50,023 bases of DNA. It comes from an uncultured Isosphaeraceae bacterium (lineage in GTDB: Bacteria; Planctomycetota; Planctomycetia; Isosphaerales; Isosphaeraceae). Of this stretch, positions 7,587-15,175 are shown one piece after another. A program made the translations under genes and the position numbers. How positions within the stretch are numbered: the stretch's first letter is position 1; the number at the start of each line of letters is the position of its first letter. The stretch spans positions 1 to 50,023 of the forward strand of contig CAMFLR010000029.1 of the NCBI GenBank assembly GCA_945957605.1. The letters run 5' to 3'. The notes beneath the pieces were generated by a model. That model did not search any database. It was not told the DNA's origin and was given only the letters and a program-made list of their open reading frames with translations.

Positions 7587-8660
7587 ATGACGCCCACACG
7601 CAGCCGACGCAAAGCCGTAAATGATCGTCGCGCTCGCGTGATTCTCGTTTGCGGCTTCTTGTTCTTCGTGATCGGCCAGGTTGCGTTTCGCTGGGTCATC
7701 GCAAAACAACCTGTCATCGCCGATCGCGAGTTCGGCCAGAAATTGCTCGATCTCAAAGCCAAAACCGCGGCGAATCCTGATAAACCATTAGCCGTGATGC
7801 TCGGTAGCTCGCGAGTGGCGACCGGCTTTCGACCCGACCTTCTTGAGAACGCCAATCTTGCTTGTTTCAACTTCGCGCAGGTCGGCACAGGTCCGCAACT
7901 CTCGCATCTCGTGCTCGAACGGATGCTCAAACAGGGCATCAAGCCTGATTGGGTCTTCATCGAATTCTGGCCGCCGTTCTGGGGCATTGATGGCTACTTG
8001 AATGGTTATATCGATTCGCTCAATCTCGCCGCTCTCGATTGGTCTGATGTTCAAGTTCTTGCACGTTATTTGCCTCGTCCGAGACAGCTCATCGACCGTT
8101 GGATCCCCGCACAGCTCGCACCTGTCTTCAGCAGCCGGTTCGTTCTGCTGAGCAGGTTGGGAGCCGCCTGGGCGCCGAAGTTTGATGCCGATCGTCGCCT
8201 GCAAAATCTGAATGCTGATGGTTGGTGGACTCCTCGTGCCAGTGTGACACCCGAGGAACGCGCGAAGCTGGTCGAGCATTATCGCGGAGTCTACGCCCAG
8301 CGACTCAGTCAATTCCGCGTGCGGCCCACTCCCGAGCGTGCGCTCAAGGACATTTTGAACCTCTGCCGCGCGCAGTCGATCAAGGTCGCCGTCGTCGTTC
8401 TGCCCGAGGGGAAGGATTTTCAGGCTCTTTATCCGCCTGAAGCGCGTGAGGCGGTCGATGCCTATCTCGATCGACTCGCCACTCACACCACGGTCATCGA
8501 CGCGCGAAACTGGGTCGAAGACGACGGCTTTTCTGACGGCCACCACCTTCTTCCAGCAGGCGCAGAGGCATTCACGACGCGCTTGGCACGTGTCGCGGTC
8601 CATCCGATACTTCAAAAAAACGCCCCTGCCGTTGCAACCCGAACCGGTGTCATTCGCTGA
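7587..8660 (+). CDS. SGNH-hydrolase-like / AlgX-like partner of the MBOAT protein
   Basis: The protein has 357 residues if started at the ATG at 7587 (MTPTRSRRK), where basic residues precede a single membrane segment (about 13-35); the frame is open for 19 more codons upstream, but these fall in repeat DNA. The domain outside the membrane shows an SGNH-like layout: the first block is LGSSR near residue 72 (GSS replaces the usual GDS) and the last block is SDGHHLLPAGAEAF near 316, giving the Asp-x-x-His of the triad. Proteins like this work with MBOAT acyltransferases, taking the acyl group on a Ser and passing it to a periplasmic glycan. Position just after the MBOAT gene supports this. Between them lie only palindromic repeats, so co-transcription would carry those hairpins in the mRNA. 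Confidence 0.75.
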   Translation: MTPTRSRRKAVNDRRARVILVCGFLFFVIGQVAFRWVIAKQPVIADREFGQKLLDLKAKTAANPDKPLAVMLGSSRVATGFRPDLLENANLACFNFAQVGTGPQLSHLVLERMLKQGIKPDWVFIEFWPPFWGIDGYLNGYIDSLNLAALDWSDVQVLARYLPRPRQLIDRWIPAQLAPVFSSRFVLLSRLGAAWAPKFDADRRLQNLNADGWWTPRASVTPEERAKLVEHYRGVYAQRLSQFRVRPTPERALKDILNLCRAQSIKVAVVVLPEGKDFQALYPPEAREAVDAYLDRLATHTTVIDARNWVEDDGFSDGHHLLPAGAEAFTTRLARVAVHPILQKNAPAVATRTGVIR

Positions 8661-8759
8661 CCCGCGTTTTGCTCAAAGCCACCCGGCTTCGCATGCCGAT
8701 GAAAGAGATGAGGCATTGCGCCAGGCGTTATTTCTGAGGCGGCGTGAGATTCTGGTCCG

Positions 8760-10076
8760 ATGAAGCTCTGGCCCAAAGTTGCCGTGATCACGGTTGCGCT
8801 GGGCGTCTTCGCGCTCGGCGGGTTCGCGGTTTGGAGCTGGACCACCCGCTCCGAAATCGGCACCACGATTTCAGGCCTGCTCGATCAGCTTCAATCGCCA
8901 TCGTCGAATCAGCGTCGCGACGCTGCCGCCGTGCTCGGCCAGACGGTCGGCCCCGCCGCTGAGAAGGTGACACAAAAACTCATCGTTTCACTTCGCGACC
9001 CGGAAGCCGAGATTCGCAAAACCGCCGCCCGCTCGCTCGCGATCGTTCTGGAAAACAATCCGCAGATCGCGAGTTTCGATGCTGCGATCGAAGCCTTGAC
9101 CGCCTCGATGCGCGACCGAACGCCAGGCGTTCAATATGCGAGCGTGATCGCCCTGAGTGCTCTGCGCCGCGAGCCGCCCGGAATGATCGAATTGGCAATC
9201 GAGGGCATTCGGTTGGGCGAGCCCGGTTTGAAGTCTGAACTCGCCCAGGTGATCAATTCGCGAACGATCACCGATATCAACCACGTTCGCGCTTTGCTCG
9301 CATTGCTCGAAAATCCGACTCCAGACGTCGTCTCTGCCGTGCGAACTGCTCTCGTTCGACCAACGCCCGTTCTCTCGCCCGAAGTCGTGCTCCCCGCCCT
9401 GCCTGACGTGATTGCTTCAGGCCCGGACATCGCGCGTGAAATCGTCGCGACGATGCTCGGCCGCTCGATCATCCGAGTATCCGCAAGTCGCGACATGCTC
9501 ATTCGTTTGCTTCGCGACGAGATTTCGAGCGTACGCCTCGCCGCTGCCGCAGCGATGGGTGCGTTTTCAGAAGATGCCATCGGCCGGATGGCGCTTCGAT
9601 TGGCGACTGATGACGCCGATTTGCGTGTGCGTGCGACCGCTTCTGCAAGCCTGGCGATCGGCCGCCGTGCGACGCGTGCCGAGGCCCTTGCCGATCTCAA
9701 AGTCGCACTCGAAAACGATCCATCGCGCCGCGACCTCGTGCTGCAGATTCAAACTCAGCCCGCACTTGCAGCGCAGCGGCTGGCCGAAGCCCTCCGCGAT
9801 CGCAACACACGCGTGCGAGCCGCCGCCGCAAGGTGTTTGGGAGAAGTCGCCGGCCAGGTGGACGACGCTCGGCCAATGATTGATGCTCTTACCGTCGCGC
9901 TTGGTGATTTCGATCCGTACGTGCGACGCGCCTCGGCCGCGGCACTTGCACGATATGGTCCCGCAGCCTCAGGTGCGGTGGCCGCGCTCCAGGGTGCGAC
10001 TCGTGATACCGATCGGAGCGTGAGCGGTCAGGCTCTGCTGTCGATCAAAGAGCTCGAAAATTCACGCGTGAAGTAA
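8760..10076 (+). CDS. Membrane-anchored HEAT-repeat protein
   Basis: The protein has 438 residues. An N-terminal hydrophobic segment (about 5-25, VAVITVALGVFALGGFAVW) anchors it. The rest is a run of helical repeats about 35-40 residues long, each with the pattern D-x-x-x-x-V-R-x-x-A-A-x-A-L-G: for example SSNQRRDAAAVLGQT near 45, AEIRKTAARSLAIVL near 83, SSVRLAAAAAMGAF near 258, TRVRAAAARCLGEV near 352 and PYVRRASAAALARYG near 390. These are HEAT (PBS-lyase-type) repeats, which form scaffolds for protein binding and are not enzymes by themselves. It follows the SGNH-like gene by about 100 bp on the same strand and could be part of that transcription unit, though a link in function is only inferred. 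Confidence 0.85.
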   Translation: MKLWPKVAVITVALGVFALGGFAVWSWTTRSEIGTTISGLLDQLQSPSSNQRRDAAAVLGQTVGPAAEKVTQKLIVSLRDPEAEIRKTAARSLAIVLENNPQIASFDAAIEALTASMRDRTPGVQYASVIALSALRREPPGMIELAIEGIRLGEPGLKSELAQVINSRTITDINHVRALLALLENPTPDVVSAVRTALVRPTPVLSPEVVLPALPDVIASGPDIAREIVATMLGRSIIRVSASRDMLIRLLRDEISSVRLAAAAAMGAFSEDAIGRMALRLATDDADLRVRATASASLAIGRRATRAEALADLKVALENDPSRRDLVLQIQTQPALAAQRLAEALRDRNTRVRAAAARCLGEVAGQVDDARPMIDALTVALGDFDPYVRRASAAALARYGPAASGAVAALQGATRDTDRSVSGQALLSIKELENSRVK

Positions 10077-10109
10077 TTTGTACTTTTAAGGTCGCTTTGA
10101 TCGTGGTGG

Positions 10110-10203
10110 TTTGTCACGGCAAAGGGATTGCGTGCCACTGGCTTTGCCAGTGCTCCTTCATGCAGGCAGAAAAGGAAGACACTGGCATAGCCAGTGGCAC
10201 CCA
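10110..10203. repeat. Nested-hairpin element type B, copy 1
   Basis: The core runs from 10132 to 10203. The left arm GTGCCACTGGC-ttt-GCCAGTG and the right arm CACTGGC-ata-GCCAGTGGCACCC are each palindromic and also pair with each other. The central part contains TCCTT and AAGGA, which can pair too. Copy 2 at 24356-24450 has the same arms in inverted orientation, and the similarity continues about 20 bp outside the core (TTGTCACGGC). It lies between the HEAT-repeat gene and the convergent sulfotransferase gene. Confidence 0.8.
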
Positions 10204-10264
10204 ACCTCAAGACTTCGGTGTCACACTCTTTTGGGTATTGAACCTGATAGCAAAGTACGATTGC

Positions 10265-11380
10265 TCAACGTTCATATCCCCACATATCGAAGCTTCGGCC
10301 CCACTCGTTGGCGATTTTATGGCGGAGCGGCTCGGGTAATTCTTCGTGGCGGTTCTTGCGATAGTCGGCGATCGACTTGAGATAAGTCTCCAGGAGAGGC
10401 CGCATCGTCTCGAAATGCGGTAACCGCAGCGAGTCGTAAATTGAGCCAACAACATACCGCGGGTCGCGTTCCAGATCTTCGAATGCGACCTCGCAAAGCC
10501 GGCCCTCGGGGATCAAATCTTGCTCGCTGAAATAGGCGTCGTACATCGTGGTGTAGACCGAGAGGATCCGATCATCTGCGTCCTGAATCGGCCCGTCTCG
10601 CAGGTGGTAGAGCGGTTGCACAACCTGGATGAGATGCTTCGTCGACCGGAATACGACGTACGGATCTCTGCGAATGTGGACGAACAAGGCGTCGGGAAAA
10701 AGCTTCAGGAGCAGTCTGATCCGCGCCGTGTGTGGAGGCGACTTCAACACCAGCGGGCGGCCATGTTTCAGCGTCAATTTCTTGAGGAGCGTGACCACGG
10801 CGTGCTGCCAGCGGACAATTTCCTCCTCGGGCACACCCTCAAACGTGAGGTAACGATCGTAGCGGGATCCATCGCCGGGGAAGCACCAGCCCAAATACGG
10901 CGATAGGCCCGACATCGCGCACAACGCAAACTCGTCTTCGCTGGGCGTGCCGACACCGAGAGCCATTTCGTCCTGGTAACGCCGGCTGGCGATCATTTTG
11001 CTGGCAAGCGGGGCGGTGAACCACTCGGTCGTGAGAAAGGTGTGAGGATTGAGCGTCTGATAAAAGTTCGGCGTGGCGAACTGAGGGTCGAGCGTCAGAA
11101 GATTGTGTAGATGGGTCGTGCCGCTGCGATAGTGGCCCAGGATGAATAGCGGCGGCTGGATCTCGGCAGCGTCGATTTGCTTGGCGAATCGCAACCGCTC
11201 GATTCGCGCGTTGACCGAATTCGTGGTGCTAACTGCGGTCTGAATCAATGCGCGGGGCAAATGCTTGAGATCGACCCTAAAATGGTGCCGGCGCAGCAAC
11301 GCCAACCAATCGCCCAAGGCCATGCCCTGAAGAGGGTGGAAGACGTGCCGGGCGATGAAATCTTTGAGTCTCGCATGCAT
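10265..11380 (-). CDS. Sulfotransferase family protein
   Basis: The protein has 371 residues. The PAPS-binding 5'-phosphosulfate loop is seen at about 81-94 as LGHYRSGTTHLHNLL, and the 3'-phosphate motif at about 238-250 as HIRRDPYVVFRST. A conserved SEDEFAL stretch and KSPPHTARI lie between them, as in the large bacterial/eukaryotic sulfotransferase family 3. The enzyme should transfer sulfate from PAPS to a hydroxyl or amine of a glycan, lipid or small molecule; the acceptor is unknown. No signal peptide is seen, so it is cytoplasmic or loosely membrane-bound. It stands alone on the minus strand, next to glycan-modifying genes. A divergent gene starts 300 bp away. Confidence 0.88.
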   Translation of the reverse strand: MHARLKDFIARHVFHPLQGMALGDWLALLRRHHFRVDLKHLPRALIQTAVSTTNSVNARIERLRFAKQIDAAEIQPPLFILGHYRSGTTHLHNLLTLDPQFATPNFYQTLNPHTFLTTEWFTAPLASKMIASRRYQDEMALGVGTPSEDEFALCAMSGLSPYLGWCFPGDGSRYDRYLTFEGVPEEEIVRWQHAVVTLLKKLTLKHGRPLVLKSPPHTARIRLLLKLFPDALFVHIRRDPYVVFRSTKHLIQVVQPLYHLRDGPIQDADDRILSVYTTMYDAYFSEQDLIPEGRLCEVAFEDLERDPRYVVGSIYDSLRLPHFETMRPLLETYLKSIADYRKNRHEELPEPLRHKIANEWGRSFDMWGYER

Positions 11381-11595
11381 TGCGATGAGGTCTCGCTGGC
11401 CGCCCCGAGCCCGAATGTCCGAGTCTGGGCCGGGGCAACGCCTTGGACTGACAGATCTGTCATTCTATCAAAGTTTTTGCCTTAACGCGTTTGCACCTGC
11501 GAATGACGCCGCCGCGGGATTAATGGGACAACCGCGTAACCCCTACCCCATTGCGAGACAATCGGAAGGGCAATTCATCGATCCATAAGTTCGTC

Positions 11596-11624
11596 TTGAC
11601 TCTCCGGAGCAATTAGGATATTCG
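11596..11624 (+). promoter_or_regulatory. Candidate sigma-70-type promoter for the PEP-CTERM-like gene
   Basis: TTGACT is followed after 17 bp by TATTCG, about 57 bp before the ATG at 11681. The -35 box is good and the -10 box is only fair. The 300-bp gap from the divergent sulfotransferase gene shows nothing else clear. Confidence 0.35.
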
Positions 11625-11680
11625 ATGGCGCGCTTTTCTAGTGTTTGCGGCAAGTTTTGAGCCCTAATCAAGAAGATCAC

Positions 11681-12358
11681 ATGCGCAATCTTTTGCTGAT
11701 ATCCTCGTTCCTTGCCGCCTATTGTGCTTTTGCCGTCCCATGTGCAAACGCATCCGGCCTGGTGGCGAGTCTTTCGGATTTGAACAATCCCTCCGCGCCG
11801 CCAATGCAGCTCAATTTCTCGGAGGGACCTGACAACACTGCGGTTTTATTTCCTATTCGAGCCGATTTACACCCAACGTCGACGGCCGGTACATCTGTCA
11901 CCACGCCTTTGGATTTGGTCGTGTCAATTGGATTGAAATTTGCTGACGATGCTACTCCTAATCAATATAAGATTCCTCAGCCTTTGGCCTCCATAGAACT
12001 TGTGGGTACAGCAACGTATCAAACACAGTTGGAAGCAGATGGGTACTCAACAGTCGTAGGCGGCGCATCCGGCACTCTCACCGGCAAAAACTATACGATT
12101 TCCCCTGGTGTCGACCCGCCATTGGTTCCGGATTGGCTGAAGAATCTTCAGGGGACGATTACGGGAACCATTGGGGGCGGACTCTCGACGACAGCGCCGG
12201 CTTGGCTCAGATTCTCCGCCCCAGATTCAACTTCCCCGCAGCCGGTCCCGGAAACGAGCACGCTTCTAACCTTTGCTATTCTGACCGTCGGAGGAATGTG
12301 GCTGCGCAAGCGACGCTCAGGATCACGATCTCTTTCAGCCGCCGACGCCGACTTGTGA
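11681..12358 (+). CDS. Secreted protein with a PEP-CTERM-like sorting tail
   Basis: The protein has 225 residues from the ATG at 11681 (MRNLLLISSF), which gives a clear signal peptide ending near ANASG. The middle is low in charge and rich in Thr, Ser, Pro and Gly, and fits a beta-rich exported domain. Near the C-terminus VPETSTLLTFAILTVGG is followed by the basic cluster RKRR. This is the layout of PEP-CTERM signals recognised by exosortases, with Thr in place of the final Pro and a further 13 or so residues after the basic cluster. No exosortase gene lies in the window. The frame extends 12 codons further upstream, but those lack a signal-like start. The central domain is not recognised. 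It converges on the enolase-like gene, with 23 bp between the stop codons. Confidence 0.7.
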   Translation: MRNLLLISSFLAAYCAFAVPCANASGLVASLSDLNNPSAPPMQLNFSEGPDNTAVLFPIRADLHPTSTAGTSVTTPLDLVVSIGLKFADDATPNQYKIPQPLASIELVGTATYQTQLEADGYSTVVGGASGTLTGKNYTISPGVDPPLVPDWLKNLQGTITGTIGGGLSTTAPAWLRFSAPDSTSPQPVPETSTLLTFAILTVGGMWLRKRRSGSRSLSAADADL

Positions 12359-12381
12359 TTGATCGAGCCAAGCTCGAACGC

Positions 12382-13716
12382 TCACGCGTGAAGTGATTTC
12401 AACTTCAACGCGCCCGCACCCGCAAATGTCGCTCCTGTCCCCAACTCTTCTTCAATCCGCAACAGCCTGTTGTACTTCGCCAGCCGCTCCGATCGCGCCA
12501 CCGAGCCAATCTTGATCTGCCCCGCCGCCGTGGCCGTTGCGAGGTCGGCAATGGTCGTATCTTCGGTCTCGCCCGAACGTGCGGAGACAATCGCGCGATA
12601 GCCGTTGGCTCGTGCGAGGTGAAGGGCGTCGAACGTTTCTGAAAGCGTGCCAATCTGATTGATCTTGATTAGCACGGCGTTCGCGGCGCTTTGCTCGATG
12701 CCATGCGTCAACCGCGCGGTATTCGTTGCGAACAGATCGTCGCCGATCAATTGAACGCGGCCGCCAAGCTGTCGCGTAAGTTTTTCCCAGCCGTTCCAGT
12801 CGTCCTCGGCGAGACCATCTTCGATCGACACGATTGGATATTTTTCGGTCCACTCGCTCAAGAGCGCGACCATGTCATCGGCCGTGCGCGCGAGGCTCCC
12901 ATCGGACGAGAGTCGATACGTATTTGTATCGACATCGTAAAAATGTGTAGAAGCCACATCGAGCGCGATCGCCATACCGGACCCAGGCCGAAGACCGGCG
13001 GCTTCGATCGCCTCGATGATCAATTCAACCGCGCGGGCGTTCGACTTCAGCTTGGGACCATAGCCCCCTTCGTCGCCCACAAGGGTCGCTTCCTCGCCGT
13101 GTTTGGCCAGCACGCGTCCGAGCGAACGATAACACTCGCAAATCATCGCCAGCGCCTGGCTGTAGCTTTTTGCACCAACGGGAATGACGAGAAAATCTTG
13201 AAAATCGAGATTCCGGCCCGCGTGCAGGCCGCCTGAGATCATGTTGACCATCGGCAGCGGGACACTGGGGGCAATCGTTTCGTTCGGCTCATTGCCGTGA
13301 TTGTAGAGTCGATTCAGATGAGCCCAGAGCGGTTCGCGACGTGCAGCCGCCGCCACATGCGCCACCGCCAGCGAAGCACCGAGAATCGCATTTGCGCCCA
13401 GGCGCGACTTGTTGGGCGTGCCGTCGCAGCGAATCATCCGCTCATCGACTTCGCGTTGGTTGTCGACGTCCACTCCTACTAGCAGTTGCGCGATTTCAGT
13501 TCGAACTTTCTCGACCGCGCGCCGGACGCCGAGGCCGCCGTAATGGTGCGGATCGCCGTCGCGCAGCTCGAGCGCTTCGTGCCGGCCGGTGCTTGCGCCG
13601 GAAGGGACAATCGCCAGCGCCGAAACGCCTGTCGATGTTGTGGCTTCGACTTCCACGGTCGGCCGGCCGCGTGAATCCAAAACTTCGCGCGCCCAGAGCT
13701 TCGTCAACGTTGGCAT
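12382..13716 (-). CDS. Enolase homologue with substituted active-site residues
   Basis: The protein has 444 residues and is full length for enolase, which interconverts 2-phosphoglycerate and phosphoenolpyruvate. Family motifs present: VLDSRGRPTVEVE at the start, VPSGASTGRHEALELRD, VGDEGGYGP (the acid/base Glu), SIEDGLAEDDW, IGDDLFATN, LIKINQIGTLSET (catalytic Lys) and the C-terminal GQIKIGSVARSERLAKYN (Lys402). Two positions differ from classical enolases. The SHRSGETED loop reads SARSGETED, with Ala379 where yeast enolase has His373. The QEF motif reads QDF, with Asp174 where yeast has Glu168. His165 (yeast His159) is kept. So it is either a divergent working enolase or a paralogue with a related reaction. 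It follows a phosphotransferase gene by 26 bp. Confidence 0.88.
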   Translation of the reverse strand: MPTLTKLWAREVLDSRGRPTVEVEATTSTGVSALAIVPSGASTGRHEALELRDGDPHHYGGLGVRRAVEKVRTEIAQLLVGVDVDNQREVDERMIRCDGTPNKSRLGANAILGASLAVAHVAAAARREPLWAHLNRLYNHGNEPNETIAPSVPLPMVNMISGGLHAGRNLDFQDFLVIPVGAKSYSQALAMICECYRSLGRVLAKHGEEATLVGDEGGYGPKLKSNARAVELIIEAIEAAGLRPGSGMAIALDVASTHFYDVDTNTYRLSSDGSLARTADDMVALLSEWTEKYPIVSIEDGLAEDDWNGWEKLTRQLGGRVQLIGDDLFATNTARLTHGIEQSAANAVLIKINQIGTLSETFDALHLARANGYRAIVSARSGETEDTTIADLATATAAGQIKIGSVARSERLAKYNRLLRIEEELGTGATFAGAGALKLKSLHA

Positions 13717-13742
13717 TGCACAAAACCATCAAGGGAGAGGAT

Positions 13743-14753
13743 TTACGTCGGCGTTTTCGTCTCGGGCCACGGGCCGGAGGGGTCTTCCAGCTCCAGTGAA
13801 GGACGCAGAAGAATTTCCCGAGCCACCAGGCGCACGCGAGCACGTTCATCGTCGGTAAGATAATCGACCGGGCTCGTGCCGTCGACTCGCGCGAGCATGC
13901 AGGCGGCGGCGTGACGCGTGACCCGCGACGATAAATCGGGGTGCCCTGGCCCAGCCTCCGAGTGGTATCCATCCCAGAATGGCGCGACGAGCGCGAACGC
14001 TTTTCCTTCGGCATCGGCCGCTCGAAAACCCTTCAAACTGATGTGGCTGAGAAAGAAGCCGATATCGAACGCTGGGTCGCCGGCGTGGGCGGTTTCGAAG
14101 TCAACGATTGTCAGGCCGCGACGATGCACCAGGATATTCTTGGGACTGAAATCGGCGTGCACGAAGGTTTTATCGGGCGGATGAGCCATCGCGTCGATCA
14201 GGTCGTCGATTGGCTGTGCGAGGTCGGGATGCACGCGCACAATCGTTCGATAAAACGGCTCGATCCGCAGCTCGTCGAACACGGTGGTGTCGGCGAGGCG
14301 TCCGTTCAGCCCGGGATGGTCGCGAAGCTGGGTATGGATCCGGCCGAGAATCACGCCTGCCCTTCGTGCAACGTCGGGCTCGGCCTGGCCGGCGAGGAGT
14401 TGTTCTTTCCAGACGACTGACTCATCGGGCGCGCATGACATCGCAAAGAGAAAGTCGTCTTCCTCCTGGAAAAGGACGCGTGGAACCACCCCTTCGGGCA
14501 GCACGGTGCCGAGCAGTTCGAGGGCATCGCGCTCGATCCAGATTCGCTCGAGGCGACTGACCCAAAGTGCCTTCGTCCGCAACCGTTCGCGCGATTGCTT
14601 GACGACGATCGACGGCTCGCCCTCGATGTCGATCCGCACGACGATATTCGAGACACCCCAACCCAAAGCCTTGGCGACGGCCGACTTATGCTCAGCAATT
14701 CGGCGCTTGGTCCGAAGGTAATCGACGATCGTTTCGGGCGTGATTTCTTGCAT
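13743..14753 (-). CDS. APH-family small-molecule phosphotransferase
   Basis: The protein has 336 residues from the ATG at 14753 (MQEITPETIVDYL); the frame is open 32 codons further but that part is Arg-rich and lacks any family match. The kinase core shows an invariant Lys in IVVKQS (about 60), the Brenner loop HADFSPKN (about 199-206) with its catalytic Asp, and IVDFETAHAGDPAFDIG (about 214-230) with the metal-binding Asp. This is the aminoglycoside phosphotransferase / choline kinase / methylthioribose kinase fold. The long insert with ESVVWKEQLLAG and the phrase DPAFDIGFFLSH point to a metabolite kinase more than to antibiotic resistance. It is the first gene of a two-gene minus-strand unit with the enolase homologue, which suggests a phosphorylated metabolite passed between the two. 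The substrate is unknown. Confidence 0.8.
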   Translation of the reverse strand: MQEITPETIVDYLRTKRRIAEHKSAVAKALGWGVSNIVVRIDIEGEPSIVVKQSRERLRTKALWVSRLERIWIERDALELLGTVLPEGVVPRVLFQEEDDFLFAMSCAPDESVVWKEQLLAGQAEPDVARRAGVILGRIHTQLRDHPGLNGRLADTTVFDELRIEPFYRTIVRVHPDLAQPIDDLIDAMAHPPDKTFVHADFSPKNILVHRRGLTIVDFETAHAGDPAFDIGFFLSHISLKGFRAADAEGKAFALVAPFWDGYHSEAGPGHPDLSSRVTRHAAACMLARVDGTSPVDYLTDDERARVRLVAREILLRPSLELEDPSGPWPETKTPT

Positions 14754-14862
14754 TGCGACAGTCCCCACGGCGGTTTTCTTTCTCCCAAAGGACGGCAAAC
14801 CATCGCAGGATCGCAGCCGTGCGAACCCCTGCCGTGGGTTACGCGTCATCTTCTGACTGCCG

Positions 14863-14892
14863 TTGACTTGTCCTTCCAGGATGGTCTATGCT
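14863..14892 (+). promoter_or_regulatory. Promoter of the leuA leader transcript
   Basis: TTGACT (14863-14868), an 18-bp spacer and TATGCT (14887-14892) form a strong housekeeping-type promoter. Transcription should begin near 14899, giving a leader RNA of about 275 nt before leuA with room for the leader peptide and terminator described next. Confidence 0.65.
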
Positions 14893-14935
14893 TGTTCTGG
14901 AAATCGCGATCTTCCTAACGGAAACCAGCTTACCC

Positions 14936-15007
14936 ATGCGTGCGCTTCTGGCGAACCTTCGACTTCAGTCGATCCTCCTTGGCCTTACCGGCTGGGTGAG
15001 GTCTTAG
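14936..15007 (+). CDS. Leucine-rich leader peptide of the leuA attenuator
   Basis: A 23-codon frame (MRALLANLRLQ... ending WVRS-stop) lies 37 bp after the likely transcription start. Seven of 23 residues are Leu, clustered between codons 4 and 17, with one Ile and one Val. Five of the seven Leu codons are CTT, whereas leuA downstream mostly uses CTC and CTG, so the leader should be sensitive to leucine-tRNA supply. The stop codon overlaps a segment that can pair with the left arm of the terminator. A GGA about 13 bp upstream is a weak Shine-Dalgarno. The peptide is a sensor with no function as a protein. Confidence 0.72.
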   Translation: MRALLANLRLQSILLGLTGWVRS

Positions 15008-15089
15008 GGTTCGTTCGGCTCGCGTATCTGATGCGAATCAACTGGCCCCGAGACCCCGCCCACCGGCGGATGAGTCTCGGGGCTTTTTC
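15001..15089 (+). promoter_or_regulatory. Attenuator: antiterminator segment and intrinsic terminator before leuA
   Basis: The terminator stem pairs GCCCCGAGAC (15045-15054) with GTCTCGGGGC (15074-15083), with an inner CCGCC-cacc-GGCGG hairpin, followed by TTTTT (15084-15088). The upstream segment GTCTTAGGG (15001-15009), which contains the leader stop codon, can pair with CCCCGAGAC of the terminator's left arm: seven Watson-Crick pairs, one G-T wobble and one mismatch. A ribosome that finishes the leader covers this segment and lets the terminator form; a ribosome stalled on Leu codons leaves it free to form the antiterminator. This is the classical logic of amino acid attenuation, read here from sequence only. 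Confidence 0.72.
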
Positions 15090-15175
15090 GTTTCCCTCGA
15101 TCCGCCGGCTCGTCGTGAGTAAACTAAAGGTGATTCCTCTGTTCTCGAACTGATCGAGAGAAACGAGCCTTTGCC

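Noticed and set aside
10061..10076. The string TTCACGCGTGAAGT seen near the end of the HEAT-repeat gene and again near 12381
   Set aside because: It is a short palindrome that falls on the stop-codon region of two unrelated genes; two occurrences of about 10 shared bases in 50 kb are not enough to call a site.
10111..10380. Short open frames in the repeat at 10.1 kb and in the copy at 24.4 kb that share a peptide (starting MSR, with a VPLALPVL string)
   Set aside because: The similarity comes from the repeated DNA element. The frames differ in length and end in non-homologous sequence, so they are false peptides and not a gene family.
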